Positions 47,764 through 56,957 are shown, counted from the first letter of the stretch. The stretch is 64,000 nt of DNA from Enterobacter sp. Bisph1 (GCF_000814905.1 NZ_JXAG01000052.1:124001-188000), one strand, 5' to 3'. Program-made: numbers and translations. Notes: generated from the sequence alone by a model not told the origin.

Positions 47764-48519
47764 CTACGCTTTTATCACCGCAATACCGCGCCGGGTAAAG
47801 GGTTCGAGAATGTGCGCATCGGTTTGCCCGTCAACCACCAGCGTATTAATCAGCCCAATATCGCCAATCACCCACGGCGAAGCGCTATTGAGTTTTTCCG
47901 GCGAAGCCATCACTACGGTTTCCGCCGCTCGCTGCGCCATCGCATACTTAATCCGCGACTCTTCAAAATCACCGGTGCTTAACCCGGCTTCGGCATGCAC
48001 ACCGGTTACCCCCATAAAAAACAGATCGGCACGCACGCGCGCAATCTCCTCCAGCGCCGCCGCGCCGACGTTAACGATAGAGTGCTTATATAACTGACCG
48101 CCAATCATCACCACCTTGATCAAGGGATGCTGCGCCAGCCCAACGGCGATGCTCGGGCTGTGGGTCACCACGGTAATCTGCAAATCCTCACCTAAGCAAC
48201 GGATCAACTCGCTGGTGGTGGTGCCACCGTCGATCATTACTACCTGCCCCGGCGCTATCAGTTGCGCCCCTTTTTGCGCGATGCGCTGTTTAGCCGCGGA
48301 TTGCACGGTCTGGCGCTCGGAAAAGGTCACAACCGCAGCGGAGGCCGGGAGCGCCCCGCCGTGCACCCGCTGTAAGCGCCCTTCTGCCGCCAGCTCGCGT
48401 AAATCGCGGCGTACCGTATCTTCCGAAATACCGAATTGCTCACTGAGCTGCTTCGACAGTACCTGTCCCTTTTCGGCAAGGCGGGCGAGGATTATCTGTT
48501 TGCGTTGCGGGGTCAACAT
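47764..48519 (-). CDS. DeoR/GlpR-family transcriptional regulator
   Basis: The protein has 251 residues. The N-terminal winged helix-turn-helix (RKQIILARLAEKGQVLSKQL, ISEDTVRRDLRELAAEGRLQRVHGGA) is the PROSITE-type DeoR signature. The C-terminal sensor domain (VMIDGGTTTSELIRCLG, VMIGGQLYKHSIVNVGAAAL, DLFFMGVTGVHAEAGLST) binds phosphorylated sugars in this family. It is divergent from the NudK-like gene with 85 bases between, an arrangement that suggests it represses that gene and itself. The effector is unknown. This gene is absent from this place in E. coli K-12. Confidence 0.88.
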   Translation of the reverse strand: MLTPQRKQIILARLAEKGQVLSKQLSEQFGISEDTVRRDLRELAAEGRLQRVHGGALPASAAVVTFSERQTVQSAAKQRIAQKGAQLIAPGQVVMIDGGTTTSELIRCLGEDLQITVVTHSPSIAVGLAQHPLIKVVMIGGQLYKHSIVNVGAAALEEIARVRADLFFMGVTGVHAEAGLSTGDFEESRIKYAMAQRAAETVVMASPEKLNSASPWVIGDIGLINTLVVDGQTDAHILEPFTRRGIAVIKA

Positions 48520-48530
48520 AGCGGCGATCC

Positions 48531-48562
48531 TGTTTGCACGAATTATCTTGTTTGCGCACGAA
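48531..48562. promoter_or_regulatory. Direct repeats, candidate DeoR-type operator
   Basis: TGTTTGCACGAA (48531-48542) is repeated as TGTTTGCGCACGAA (48549-48562), 18 bases apart start to start. The repeats lie in the 85-base gap between the divergent regulator and nudK-like genes. DeoR-family proteins often bind repeated sites in such gaps. This is a pattern match only. Confidence 0.4.
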
Positions 48563-48577
48563 ACTGCACGTTAAGAT
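48549..48577 (+). promoter_or_regulatory. Candidate promoter of the nudK-like gene
   Basis: TTGTTT (48549-48554) and TAAGAT (48572-48577) are 17 bases apart and could be the -35 and -10 of the nudK-like gene, which starts 27 bases later behind a GAGGAG ribosome site. TAAGAT is also the left arm of a perfect inverted repeat TAAGAT-GGCA-ATCTTA (48572-48587). The -35 overlaps the second direct repeat, so a bound repressor would block it. Confidence 0.38.
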
Positions 48578-48604
48578 GGCAATCTTACGCAACGAGGAGC
48601 GAAT

Positions 48605-49189
48605 ATGCCATCTGAAAATGCACACATCCGCATCATTGGGTCTACGCCGTTATCGGCAGACTGGGGAAAACTCACCAAATACACCTTCGATCTCCGTCGC
48701 CGCGACGGTGAATGGCAGCGCCAGAGCCGTGAAGTTTACGATCGCGGCAACGGTGCGACGATCCTGCTGTATAACCGGCGTAAAGGCAGCGTGATCCTGA
48801 CCCGGCAGTTTCGTTTACCGCTGTTTGTTAACCAGCACAGCGGTTTTTTACTGGAAGCGGCGGCCGGCCTGCTGGATGAGCTGGCCCCGGAAGAGCGTAT
48901 CAAACAGGAAGCTGAAGAGGAGACCGGTTATCGCCTTGAGCAGGTTGAGAAAGTGTTTACGGCGTGGATGAGCCCCGGTTCGGTCAGTGAAAAGCTGCAC
49001 TTTTTTATCGCCGAATATGATGACGGCCGCCGCATTAGTGACGGCGGCGGGCTGGTGGAAGAAGGTGAGGATATCGAAGTGGTGGAGATGGATTTTGCCA
49101 CAGCGCTTGCGGCTATCCGCAGCGGCGAGATTGCCGATGGCAAAACCATTATGCTGTTACAGCATCTGGCGCTGGAAAAATTAATGTAA
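48605..49189 (+). CDS. nudK: NudK-like Nudix hydrolase (probable GDP-mannose/ADP-sugar pyrophosphatase)
   Basis: The protein has 194 residues (E. coli NudK 191). REVYDRGNGATILLYNRRKG, VILTRQFRLP and AWMSPGSVSEKLHFFIAEYDD match NudK blocks. The Nudix box is GLLDELAPEERIKQEAEEETGY, with the catalytic EAEEE intact but Ala at the position of the first box Glu (G-x5-E), which is Glu in NudK. NudK cleaves GDP-mannose to GMP and mannose 1-phosphate. The gene lies about 3 kb from the GDP-mannose-consuming colanic acid operon. A second NudK may exist elsewhere in the genome, so the symbol names the family, not proven orthology. Confidence 0.78.
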   Translation: MPSENAHIRIIGSTPLSADWGKLTKYTFDLRRRDGEWQRQSREVYDRGNGATILLYNRRKGSVILTRQFRLPLFVNQHSGFLLEAAAGLLDELAPEERIKQEAEEETGYRLEQVEKVFTAWMSPGSVSEKLHFFIAEYDDGRRISDGGGLVEEGEDIEVVEMDFATALAAIRSGEIADGKTIMLLQHLALEKLM

Positions 49190-49195
49190 GGTCTG

Positions 49196-49225
49196 TTACC
49201 GGGTGACGCATTAGCCACCCGGTAA
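49196..49225. terminator. Perfect hairpin between convergent nudK-like and asmA genes
   Basis: A 10-bp perfect stem TTACCGGGTG/CACCCGGTAA with a 10-base loop, 6 bases after the nudK-like stop and 6 beyond the asmA end. There is no clear T-run on either strand, so it is either a weak bidirectional terminator or a small palindromic repeat. Confidence 0.5.
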
Positions 49226-49231
49226 AAAACT

Positions 49232-51082
49232 CTACATCTTCTCAAGCAGTTTCTTCGCGTCTTTGCCGCTCTGGCGATCTTTGTTGCGATCGGCCCAGTC
49301 GTTGAGTCGGCGTTTCGCTTCATCCTGCATATGTTTACGCAGCAGTTGATCGACCTGCAGACTGTAGTTGAGCGCCTGCCACTGGCCATATATCCGCAGG
49401 GGAACCGGCGTGCTTTTCAGGAAGTCAATCAGCTCGCCCTGCCCTTTCCAGCCTTCCATCACCCGCACGGCAAAACGGGTGTCCGCCTGCTCTTTAACCA
49501 GATCCATTTCACCTTCGCCGGTAAGCGTCAGCAGCGGCGAATGCCCTTGCATATCCCGGAAGGTCATCTCGCCGCGATCGAGGGTTAAATCCGTCGTAAA
49601 GCTATCAAGGCGGGTGGCGGTATCGTAATTATCCTGGGTTTGCACATTACTGGTGCGCGCCACGGCCTGCTGAACCAGCAGCTGGAAGTTGAGACCTTCC
49701 ATACGGCTGTTTTTCAACTCCACATGGGCGCTGCCCTGCCAGTGATGGCGGAAATCGTCGGCATCGATATTTGGCCCGGAGAAATCACCCGCCATCGTCA
49801 GACTGCCAGTCAAAGCGATCGGATAGTTAAAGGCTTTCAGGATGGTGCCGATCTCGACATTATCAAGTTTAGGCTGGAAGTCGGCCTGGCCATCATCATT
49901 CCGCACATCCAGCGTGCCGGGCAGCGATATTTGTCCGTCTCCCAGTTTACCCTGCAGCGTCGGTATGGTCAGTAAACCGGCATTATTGTTGAATTGCCCC
50001 GTCACATCCGCAAACTCCATCCCGCGCCAGCGCACGCTTTTCGCCGCAATGCCAACCTGCGCGGTAAAGGTGCGCAAGCCGTTGTATTGGGGCGTATCCG
50101 GGCTGCTGGAGATAATCGGACGCGGCAGGCGGTTCTGCGACTGTCCCTGCTGCGCTGGCGTCGCACTATCGTCGGTGCGCTCGCGCGGCGGTAACAGGTT
50201 ATCGAGATTGAGGGAATCAAACTGTAAATCCATCGCCCATACCGGCAGGCTGGCGAGCGTAACGCTGCCGCTGCCGGTAAGAGAGGTATCGTTGGCGCGC
50301 AGGCTCAGATTGCTCAGGGTCAGGCGCTGCTGCGAACGCTGCCACTGCGCCTGCAGTTGGCCTTCGCCTTCAATGCCTTGTGATGGCAGATCGCCGCCCT
50401 GCAGCTGCCATTTCATCTTCTCAATCACGGCGCTGAGATTATGCGGATAGTCGCTGGCGTCCACTTTGGCGCTCAGAGAGAGCGTTAAATCACGCTGGTT
50501 ACGGTTAATCCGACCAGAAAAATCGAGGTTGCCCTGATGTGACGTATCCTGCTCCATAAGCAGATTGATATCGCGGACCGTCAGCTGCTCCGCTCCTTCA
50601 TGCTGAAACACCAGCACGCTGTCAGCCACCTGCAGATTTGCGATATCCCACGACCAACCGCGATCCTCTTCCACCTGCGGCAGCGTGTTTTCATGGGGGG
50701 CGACGGGCGCATCTTTCATCGGTGCGGCTTCGCTCTGCGGGGTAAGCTGGATAACCGCACCTTTCAGCATCACCTGTTTCACCTGCAGCTGATGTGAAAT
50801 AAGCGGCCAGAGCGCAACGTCGAGGCGCATATTATCGGCTTTGACCACCGGCGTCTGCGCGCCGGGAGCGGTTAAGGTCATGCGTCCGGAGAGAATACTG
50901 AGCTGCGGCCAGACGTGCCAGCGCAGCGGGCCATCAAGCGCCAGCTGATAACCGCTACGGGCTTCTACCTGACGCACCATATAAGCGCGAAAATCGTTGG
51001 GGTTGACCAGCAGCACCAGCGCCGAAAGGCCGGCGACCAGCACGACCAACAGGATCATCAGCGTGGTTAACACTCTTCTCAT
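49232..51082 (-). CDS. asmA: AsmA, inner-membrane anchored outer-membrane biogenesis protein
   Basis: The protein has 616 residues (E. coli 617). One N-terminal membrane helix (VLTTLMILLVVLVAGLSALVLL) is followed by a large periplasmic domain of repeated beta structure, with the AsmA N-terminal FRAYMVRQVEARSGYQLALDGPL and the C-terminal AsmA_2-like region. AsmA-family proteins are thought to act in lipid transport between membranes and in porin assembly. It lies 25 bases after dcd in a udk-dcd-asmA series. Confidence 0.96.
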   Translation of the reverse strand: MRRVLTTLMILLVVLVAGLSALVLLVNPNDFRAYMVRQVEARSGYQLALDGPLRWHVWPQLSILSGRMTLTAPGAQTPVVKADNMRLDVALWPLISHQLQVKQVMLKGAVIQLTPQSEAAPMKDAPVAPHENTLPQVEEDRGWSWDIANLQVADSVLVFQHEGAEQLTVRDINLLMEQDTSHQGNLDFSGRINRNQRDLTLSLSAKVDASDYPHNLSAVIEKMKWQLQGGDLPSQGIEGEGQLQAQWQRSQQRLTLSNLSLRANDTSLTGSGSVTLASLPVWAMDLQFDSLNLDNLLPPRERTDDSATPAQQGQSQNRLPRPIISSSPDTPQYNGLRTFTAQVGIAAKSVRWRGMEFADVTGQFNNNAGLLTIPTLQGKLGDGQISLPGTLDVRNDDGQADFQPKLDNVEIGTILKAFNYPIALTGSLTMAGDFSGPNIDADDFRHHWQGSAHVELKNSRMEGLNFQLLVQQAVARTSNVQTQDNYDTATRLDSFTTDLTLDRGEMTFRDMQGHSPLLTLTGEGEMDLVKEQADTRFAVRVMEGWKGQGELIDFLKSTPVPLRIYGQWQALNYSLQVDQLLRKHMQDEAKRRLNDWADRNKDRQSGKDAKKLLEKM

Positions 51083-51107
51083 TGCGTCCTCAGCGGGTCT
51101 GGTTCAC

Positions 51108-51689
51108 TCAGTCTTTATCAATGCGGCTGGCGACTGCGCCTTGTTGATCGCGATATTTAGCATCTTCGCGCCGATTGTAGGGGCGCTCGGCGGGGCCGGA
51201 GAGCGGCTCAAAGCTTAAGGCACCAATCAGCATGCCCGGACGCAGCGCCAACGGCAGTTTGCCTGAATTATAGAACTCGAGCACGATGCAGCCTGACCAG
51301 CCGGGATCGATACGATGCGCGGTAACGTGCACCATTAAGCCCAGACGCGCCAGCGACGAGCGACCATCCAGCCAGCCCACCAAATCTGCCGGCAGGGTAA
51401 CGGATTCAAGAGTCACCGCCAGCGCAAGTTCGCCAGGGTGGAGGAAAAAGGCGTCGCCTTCCGCCAGCACAATTTCATCGCTCATCACCCGGTCAAGGGC
51501 GGCGCTGACTTCCTGTTTCGGGCCGCTAAGATCGATAAACGCCGCCGTGTGTCCACTGAATGTGCGGAATTTGTTGCCCAGGCGGACATCTACCGTGGCG
51601 CCATTAATACGCTCCACCGGCGGACGCGGATTAATCGCGAGTCGGCCATCATTCAACCAGGCTTCAATATCTCGGTCACACAGACGCAT
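51108..51689 (-). CDS. dcd: dCTP deaminase
   Basis: This 193-residue trimeric enzyme, as long as E. coli Dcd, makes dUTP from dCTP on the route to d[62 protein letters not shown] with the catalytic Glu region (IVLEFYNSG) and [14 protein letters not shown] are characteristic. It lies downstream of udk with 86 bases between that contain a hairpin. Confidence 0.97.
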   Translation of the reverse strand: MRLCDRDIEAWLNDGRLAINPRPPVERINGATVDVRLGNKFRTFSGHTAAFIDLSGPKQEVSAALDRVMSDEIVLAEGDAFFLHPGELALAVTLESVTLPADLVGWLDGRSSLARLGLMVHVTAHRIDPGWSGCIVLEFYNSGKLPLALRPGMLIGALSFEPLSGPAERPYNRREDAKYRDQQGAVASRIDKD

Positions 51690-51716
51690 TGCACATTCTC
51701 CTTTTGATGCGACACG

Positions 51717-51737
51717 CCCCTGAACGCGCCTCAGGGG
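51717..51737 (-). repeat. Hairpin between udk and dcd
   Basis: A 7-bp perfect stem CCCCTGA/TCAGGGG with a 7-base loop in the 86-base udk-dcd gap. No T-run follows, so it may trim or stabilise the mRNA rather than end it. Confidence 0.45.
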
Positions 51738-51775
51738 CCAGGCAAATTAACACTGACGATGACAGCCTACCATTA

Positions 51776-52417
51776 TTACTCAAAGAATTGGCTGATTTTG
51801 GCTTTCAGGATATCAATGGCGATGCGGTTTTTACCGCCGCGCGGCACGATAATATCGGCGTACTGCTTGGAGGGATCAATAAACTGCAGGAACATCGGAC
51901 GCACGGTTTTTTGATACTGCGCCATCACTGAATCCATCGAGCGACCGCGCTCGTTAACGTCGCGTTTGATACGGCGCATCAGGCAAATATCGAGCGGGGT
52001 ATCGACAAAAATAGAGAAATTCATCTCACCGCGCAAACGTGAATCCGTTAGCAGCAGGATCCCTTCCAGAATAATGACCTTTTTTGCAGCGATACGAATC
52101 GTTTCCTGCGTACGGGTATGCTCGACATAGCTGTAGACCGGCAGATCAATGGCTTCGCCGCGCTTCAACATCTGCAAATGCTGGAATAACAGACTGTGAT
52201 CCATCGCGCTCGGATGGTCATAGTTGGTTTTGACACGCTCTTCCATCGACAGATGGCTTTGATCTTTGTAGTAACTGTCTTCCGGAATAACGCCGATATG
52301 TTCATCACCGACTTGTTCGCGTAATTCGCGATAAAGCGTACTGGCAATAAGACTTTTCCCTGAAGCCGATGCGCCGGCAATACCGATAATGACGCACTGA
52401 TGTGACTGATCAGTCAT
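51776..52417 (-). CDS. udk: Uridine/cytidine kinase
   Basis: This 213-residue kinase, as long as E. coli Udk, phosphorylates uridine and cytidine in pyrimidine salvage. The P-loop is [26 protein letters not shown] and [12 protein letters not shown] bind the nucleoside, [19 protein letters not shown] is the Walker B region, and [13 protein letters not shown] is the lid. It is the first gene of the udk-dcd-asmA series and divergent from dgcE. Confidence 0.97.
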   Translation of the reverse strand: MTDQSHQCVIIGIAGASASGKSLIASTLYRELREQVGDEHIGVIPEDSYYKDQSHLSMEERVKTNYDHPSAMDHSLLFQHLQMLKRGEAIDLPVYSYVEHTRTQETIRIAAKKVIILEGILLLTDSRLRGEMNFSIFVDTPLDICLMRRIKRDVNERGRSMDSVMAQYQKTVRPMFLQFIDPSKQYADIIVPRGGKNRIAIDILKAKISQFFE

Positions 52418-52773
52418 AAATTTAGCGACCTGATTAACCTGGATTGTAAAGGAAGGACGGCGCTAAAGCGCCAAACGCGGGCAATTATAGGGATTTCGTG
52501 GTCGTGATACCAGTCGAATAGATGGACATTAGAGGCGGGACAAAAAGTGTCCGACTTTTCCGTGGCAAATGTGAGCTGTCTCGATTAAAGCGCGCAAAAA
52601 AGGTGCGCGGTGCGTCTGTTATTCATCAACTCAATAATTAATAACACTATGATGTTAAATTATGCGTACACGGCATATGAATTGTAAATTGTTTGTACTA
52701 GCATAATCCGCAATAAAAATTTCATTCGTCGGACTCTGTTCCGGACGGCACAGGGCTTGCGGATAAAGCGGTA
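52418..52773. promoter_or_regulatory. Divergent control region of udk and dgcE
   Basis: This 356-base non-coding stretch should hold promoters for udk (left) and dgcE (right). The half near dgcE (52620-52720) is AT-rich. A small hairpin GGACA/TGTCC lies at 52538-52552. No promoter pair could be named with confidence by eye. Confidence 0.4.
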
Positions 52774-55700
52774 ATGAAGAAACAATACCAGCGCGTTTTG
52801 GTTACCACACCCCATCCTGGACTGCGGTTGCTCAGTTTAGGTCTGCTCACATTTGTTTTTACCCTGTTCTCGCTGGAACTGATTCGATTCGACTCCGTTA
52901 TTGCCCCGCTGTGGTTTCCCACCGCCATTATGACCGTGGCGTTTTATCGCCATGCGGGCAAAATGTGGCCCGGCATCGCCGTTGCCTGCGCGCTGGGTAA
53001 CGTGGCCGCTACGGTGCTTATCTTCTCCTTTGATTTTGTCGAACTGCGCTACACCTTTGTCAACGTGCTGGAAGCGGCGCTGGGCGCGATGCTACTGCGT
53101 AAGCTGCTGCCCTGGTACAATCCGCTACAAAATTTAGGCGACTGGATACGGCTGGCCATCGGCAGCGCGCTGGTGCCGCCGCTGGTCGGTGGGCTGCTTA
53201 TCACTCTGCTGGTGCCGTCGGAGAATACGGCGCGTACGTTGATCTATTGGGTCCTGTCGGATGCCATCGGCGCGCTGGCGCTGGTGCCCCTTGGTCTGTT
53301 ATTTAAACCTCATTACCTGCTGCGCCACCGCAAACCGCAGCTGCTGCTGGAAACCCTGGCGACCCTGGCCATTACTCTCGCCCTCAGCTGGCTGGCGCTG
53401 CACTATTTACCCTGGCCTTTTACCGCAGTGATTGTGCTGCTGATGTGGAGCGCCGTTCGCCTGCCGCGCCTCGAAGCCTTTCTGGTTTTTCTTGCCACCG
53501 TGATGATGGTGTCGACGATTATCGCTCGCCAGCCGGATCTTGTCTTCACGCCACGAAGCGGAGCGATGCTTAATGCGCCGTGGCTACCGTTTTTAATGAT
53601 CCTGCTGCCGGTGAACGTAACCACCATGGTGATGTATGCCTTTCGCGCCGAGCGTAAGCACATCAGCGAAAGCGAAGAGCGTTTTCGTAACGCCATGGAA
53701 TATTCCGCCATCGGCATGGCGTTAGTGGGTATCCAGGGCGATTGGTTACAGGTTAACAAAGCGCTGTGCCAGTTTCTTGGCTACAGCCAGGAAGAGCTGC
53801 GCTTGATGACCTTCCAGCAGTTAACCTGGCCGGAAGATTTACCCAGCGAACTAGAACTGCTGGAGCAGTTAGTGCGCGGCGAAGTTCCCACCTGGTCGCT
53901 GGAAAAACGCTATTACACCCGGAACGGCGAGGTAGTCTGGGCGCTATTGGCGATGTCCGTAGTGCGTCACGCCGACGGTACGCCGCTGTACTTTATTGCC
54001 CAGATTGAAGATATCAACGACCTGAAACAGACCGAATGGGTGAATAAGCGTCTGATGGAGCGCATCACCCTGGCAAACGAAGCGGGCGGCATTGGTATTT
54101 GGGAGTGGGAGCTGGAGCCGGACATTATCAGCTGGGATAAGCGGATGTTTGAGATGTACGAAGTACCTCCGCACACCAAACCGACCTGGCATTTGTGGTA
54201 CGAGCGTATTTTGCCGGAGGATCGCCCGGAAACGGAGCGCGTGATCCGCGATGCGCTGGCGGCCCGCGTCGCGTTTAAGCTGGAATTTCGCGTACCGGTT
54301 AAAGAGGGGATTCGCCATATTCGTACCCTCGCTAACCGCGTGCTGAATAAAAATGGCGAAGTCGAGCGGCTGCTCGGTGTCAATATGGACATGACGGAAG
54401 TTAAACAGCTTAACGACGCGCTGTTTCAGGAAAAAGAGCGGCTGCACATTACCCTTGATTCCATTGGCGAAGCGGTGCTCTGTACCGATATCAATATGAA
54501 CGTTACCTTTATGAACCCGGTGGCGGAGAAAATGAGCGGCTGGCCGCAGGAACTCGCCATCGGTCAGCCGTTATTGACGGTGCTGCGCATTACCTTTGGC
54601 GACAATGGCCCGGTGCTGGGCAACATTCATAGCGGCGATATGTCACGCACGGCCATTGAGCAGGATGTGGTGCTGCACTGCCGTACCGGCGGCAGCTACG
54701 ATATTCACTACAGCATTACGCCGCTGAGCACGCTGGACGGACAAAATATCGGTTCGGTACTGGTCATCCAGGATGTCACGGAATCGCGCAAAATGCTGCG
54801 CCAGCTCAGTTACAGCGCTTCTCATGATGCCCTCACCCACCTGGCGAACCGCGTCAGTTTTGAAAATCATCTTAAGCATTTGCTGGTGGCGGTGCAGGAG
54901 TCACACCACCGTCACGCGCTGGTGTTTATCGATCTCGACCGCTTTAAAGCAGTGAACGACACCGCCGGGCATGCCGCCGGTGACGCGTTACTGCGTGAAA
55001 TCTCCTCGCTGATGCTCAGTATGCTGCGCTCGACGGACATTCTGGCCCGCCTCGGCGGCGATGAGTTCGGCCTGTTGCTGCCGGATTGCAACGTCGAGAG
55101 TGCGCGCTATATCGCCGGGCGGATAGTGGAAGCCATCAATGATTATCACTTTATGTGGGAAGGTCGCCCGCACCGCATCGGCGCCAGCGCCGGGATCACG
55201 ATGGTTGATGAGACCAACTATCAGGCCTCGGAAGTGATGTCGCAGGCGGATATCGCCTGTTATGCCTCGAAAAATAAAGGACGCGGTGTGGTTACGGTCT
55301 ACGAAGCGCAGCAAGGGTTGATGCAGCATGAGCGCAGCATACTGTCGCTGGAAGAGCAGTGGCATATGATCAAAGACAACCATCTGATGATGATCGCCCG
55401 CGGCGTGGCCTCACCGCGCGTACCGGAAGCGTGCAATTTCTGGCTGATCTCCCTGCGTTTGTGGACCAGCGAAGGGGAAGTGATGGAAGAGCACGCGTTC
55501 CGCTCAGCGTTGACGGATGCTGAGCTGATTCGTGCCCTTGACCGACGGGTATTTCATGAATTTTTCCGCAGCCACGCGACGGCGGTAGCCGGCAAAGGTC
55601 TTGGGGTCGCCCTACCCCTTTCCATTGTTGGGCTGGCGAGCCAGTCGCTGGTCACCGAACTGCTGCACTTGCTTGAGAGCGGCCCGATGCCGGGGCGGTT

Positions 55701-56103
55701 ACTGCATCTGATTATCCATGCCTATGCGCTGATGCGCGAAGGTAACGCCATTAACGAAAACCTACAACGCCTGCGTCAGGCCGGATGCCACATTATTTTC
55801 AGCCATATCGGCCACGATCTGGAAATCTTCGAGCACCTGAAGCCGCAAGCGGTCGATTACCTGCTGCTTGAGCCGGAGCTGGTCAGCAACGTTCACGGTA
55901 ACCTGATGGATGAGATGATGGTCACCATTATCCAGGGACACGCTCAGCGTCTGGGTGTCAAAAGCATCGCCGGGCCAACCCACCAACCAGTAATGATGGA
56001 TACCCTGTCGGGAATCGGTATCGACATGATTTATGGCGATATTATTTCCCAGGCGCAGCCGCTGGATCTGATGCTTAACACCAGCTATTTCGCCATTAAT
56101 TAA
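52774..56103 (+). CDS. dgcE: Diguanylate cyclase DgcE (MASE1-PAS-PAS-PAS-GGDEF-degenerate EAL)
   Basis: The protein has 1109 residues (E. coli DgcE/YegE 1105). An N-terminal MASE1 sensor of about eight helices spans residues 1-290. Three PAS domains follow to about 680 (FRNAMEYSAIGMALVG, EAGGIGIWEWELEPD, TLDSIGEAVLCTD). The GGDEF domain has an intact GGDEF active site at residues 761-765 and an RSTD inhibitory I-site five residues before it. The C-terminal EAL-like domain has lost the EAL motif (WLISLRLW instead of EALLRW) and its metal ligands, as in E. coli. It makes c-di-GMP and promotes the biofilm state. Its stop overlaps the convergent alkA by 4 bases. Confidence 0.96.
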   Translation: MKKQYQRVLVTTPHPGLRLLSLGLLTFVFTLFSLELIRFDSVIAPLWFPTAIMTVAFYRHAGKMWPGIAVACALGNVAATVLIFSFDFVELRYTFVNVLEAALGAMLLRKLLPWYNPLQNLGDWIRLAIGSALVPPLVGGLLITLLVPSENTARTLIYWVLSDAIGALALVPLGLLFKPHYLLRHRKPQLLLETLATLAITLALSWLALHYLPWPFTAVIVLLMWSAVRLPRLEAFLVFLATVMMVSTIIARQPDLVFTPRSGAMLNAPWLPFLMILLPVNVTTMVMYAFRAERKHISESEERFRNAMEYSAIGMALVGIQGDWLQVNKALCQFLGYSQEELRLMTFQQLTWPEDLPSELELLEQLVRGEVPTWSLEKRYYTRNGEVVWALLAMSVVRHADGTPLYFIAQIEDINDLKQTEWVNKRLMERITLANEAGGIGIWEWELEPDIISWDKRMFEMYEVPPHTKPTWHLWYERILPEDRPETERVIRDALAARVAFKLEFRVPVKEGIRHIRTLANRVLNKNGEVERLLGVNMDMTEVKQLNDALFQEKERLHITLDSIGEAVLCTDINMNVTFMNPVAEKMSGWPQELAIGQPLLTVLRITFGDNGPVLGNIHSGDMSRTAIEQDVVLHCRTGGSYDIHYSITPLSTLDGQNIGSVLVIQDVTESRKMLRQLSYSASHDALTHLANRVSFENHLKHLLVAVQESHHRHALVFIDLDRFKAVNDTAGHAAGDALLREISSLMLSMLRSTDILARLGGDEFGLLLPDCNVESARYIAGRIVEAINDYHFMWEGRPHRIGASAGITMVDETNYQASEVMSQADIACYASKNKGRGVVTVYEAQQGLMQHERSILSLEEQWHMIKDNHLMMIARGVASPRVPEACNFWLISLRLWTSEGEVMEEHAFRSALTDAELIRALDRRVFHEFFRSHATAVAGKGLGVALPLSIVGLASQSLVTELLHLLESGPMPGRLLHLIIHAYALMREGNAINENLQRLRQAGCHIIFSHIGHDLEIFEHLKPQAVDYLLLEPELVSNVHGNLMDEMMVTIIQGHAQRLGVKSIAGPTHQPVMMDTLSGIGIDMIYGDIISQAQPLDLMLNTSYFAIN

Positions 56104-56957
56104 CCTTCCGCGTTGTGCTCTGGCAACCAGCCCTGGGTATACCAGATATGCAGCAATGCGTAAGAGCGCCAGGGTTGCCAGCGCTGAGCGTAGCGGCGAA
56201 TCTGCGCGGGCGTCATCCCGGCAAAACGCTGCTTAATCAGGTAATCATCCGGTAGAAACACATCTTTAGCCTGCCAGCCACGCAGGGCGAAATAGTTCGC
56301 CGTCCAGCGGCCAATTCCCGGCCAGCTTTGCAGCTGCTTCATGCCCTGCTCGACATCATCCGGTTTAGCCAGCGGAAAGGTGCCGTCGCAAACGGTTTGT
56401 GCGAGATAGATTAATGCCTCGCCGCGCTTGATGGGCATGCCCAGCGCTTTAAGTTCTTCCGGCTTCGCCGCTGCCAGCTGCTGCGGGGTGGGAAAGGTGA
56501 TAAAGCCGGGTGCATCCAGCAAGGGTTCACCGTAGCGCTGCGCCACTTTCGCCGTCAGTTTCGCCGCCATCGCCACGCTGACCAACTGGCCCAAAATCGC
56601 CCGTACCCCTTGCTCAAAGGGATCAAGGCTGCCGGGTAAGCGCAAACCCGGGCGCGCCGCGCCCAATGTTCCCAGCGCCTGGTTTACCGTTGCCGCATCG
56701 CAATCGAGGTCGAATAAACAGCGCAAGCGCAGCAGACAATGATCCGCCACCGGCTCCAGCCCCTCGCTGAGAGTGACTTTCAGCATTGCTGTGGTTTCAT
56801 CCGGCTCGGCGGTGATTAACCCGCGATAACCGTTGCAGGCGTACGAGCGCACATAGCGCCGCTCATCAACAACTTCAACGCCCGTAACGGCGCGCGCGCC
56901 GAGAAAACCCAACATCCATGACCAGTCATACGGTGGTTGCCACTGCAGTGTGTACAT
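56100..56957 (-). CDS. alkA: 3-methyladenine DNA glycosylase II
   Basis: The protein has 285 residues (E. coli 282). It excises alkylated purines. An N-terminal beta domain (YTLQWQPPYDWSWMLGFLGAR) precedes the HhH-GPD fold. MKQLQSWPGIGRWTANYFALRG is the helix-hairpin-helix with GPG-like turn, and the catalytic Asp follows in KDVFLPDDYLI. It belongs to the Ada adaptive response in E. coli. The 3' end overlaps dgcE tail to tail. Confidence 0.95.
   Translation of the reverse strand: MYTLQWQPPYDWSWMLGFLGARAVTGVEVVDERRYVRSYACNGYRGLITAEPDETTAMLKVTLSEGLEPVADHCLLRLRCLFDLDCDAATVNQALGTLGAARPGLRLPGSLDPFEQGVRAILGQLVSVAMAAKLTAKVAQRYGEPLLDAPGFITFPTPQQLAAAKPEELKALGMPIKRGEALIYLAQTVCDGTFPLAKPDDVEQGMKQLQSWPGIGRWTANYFALRGWQAKDVFLPDDYLIKQRFAGMTPAQIRRYAQRWQPWRSYALLHIWYTQGWLPEHNAEG

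Noticed and set aside
49196-49225. Possible riboswitch or sRNA from the perfect hairpin between nudK-like and asmA
   Set aside because: A single stem without flanking conserved sequence or a promoter; a convergent-gene hairpin is the simpler reading.
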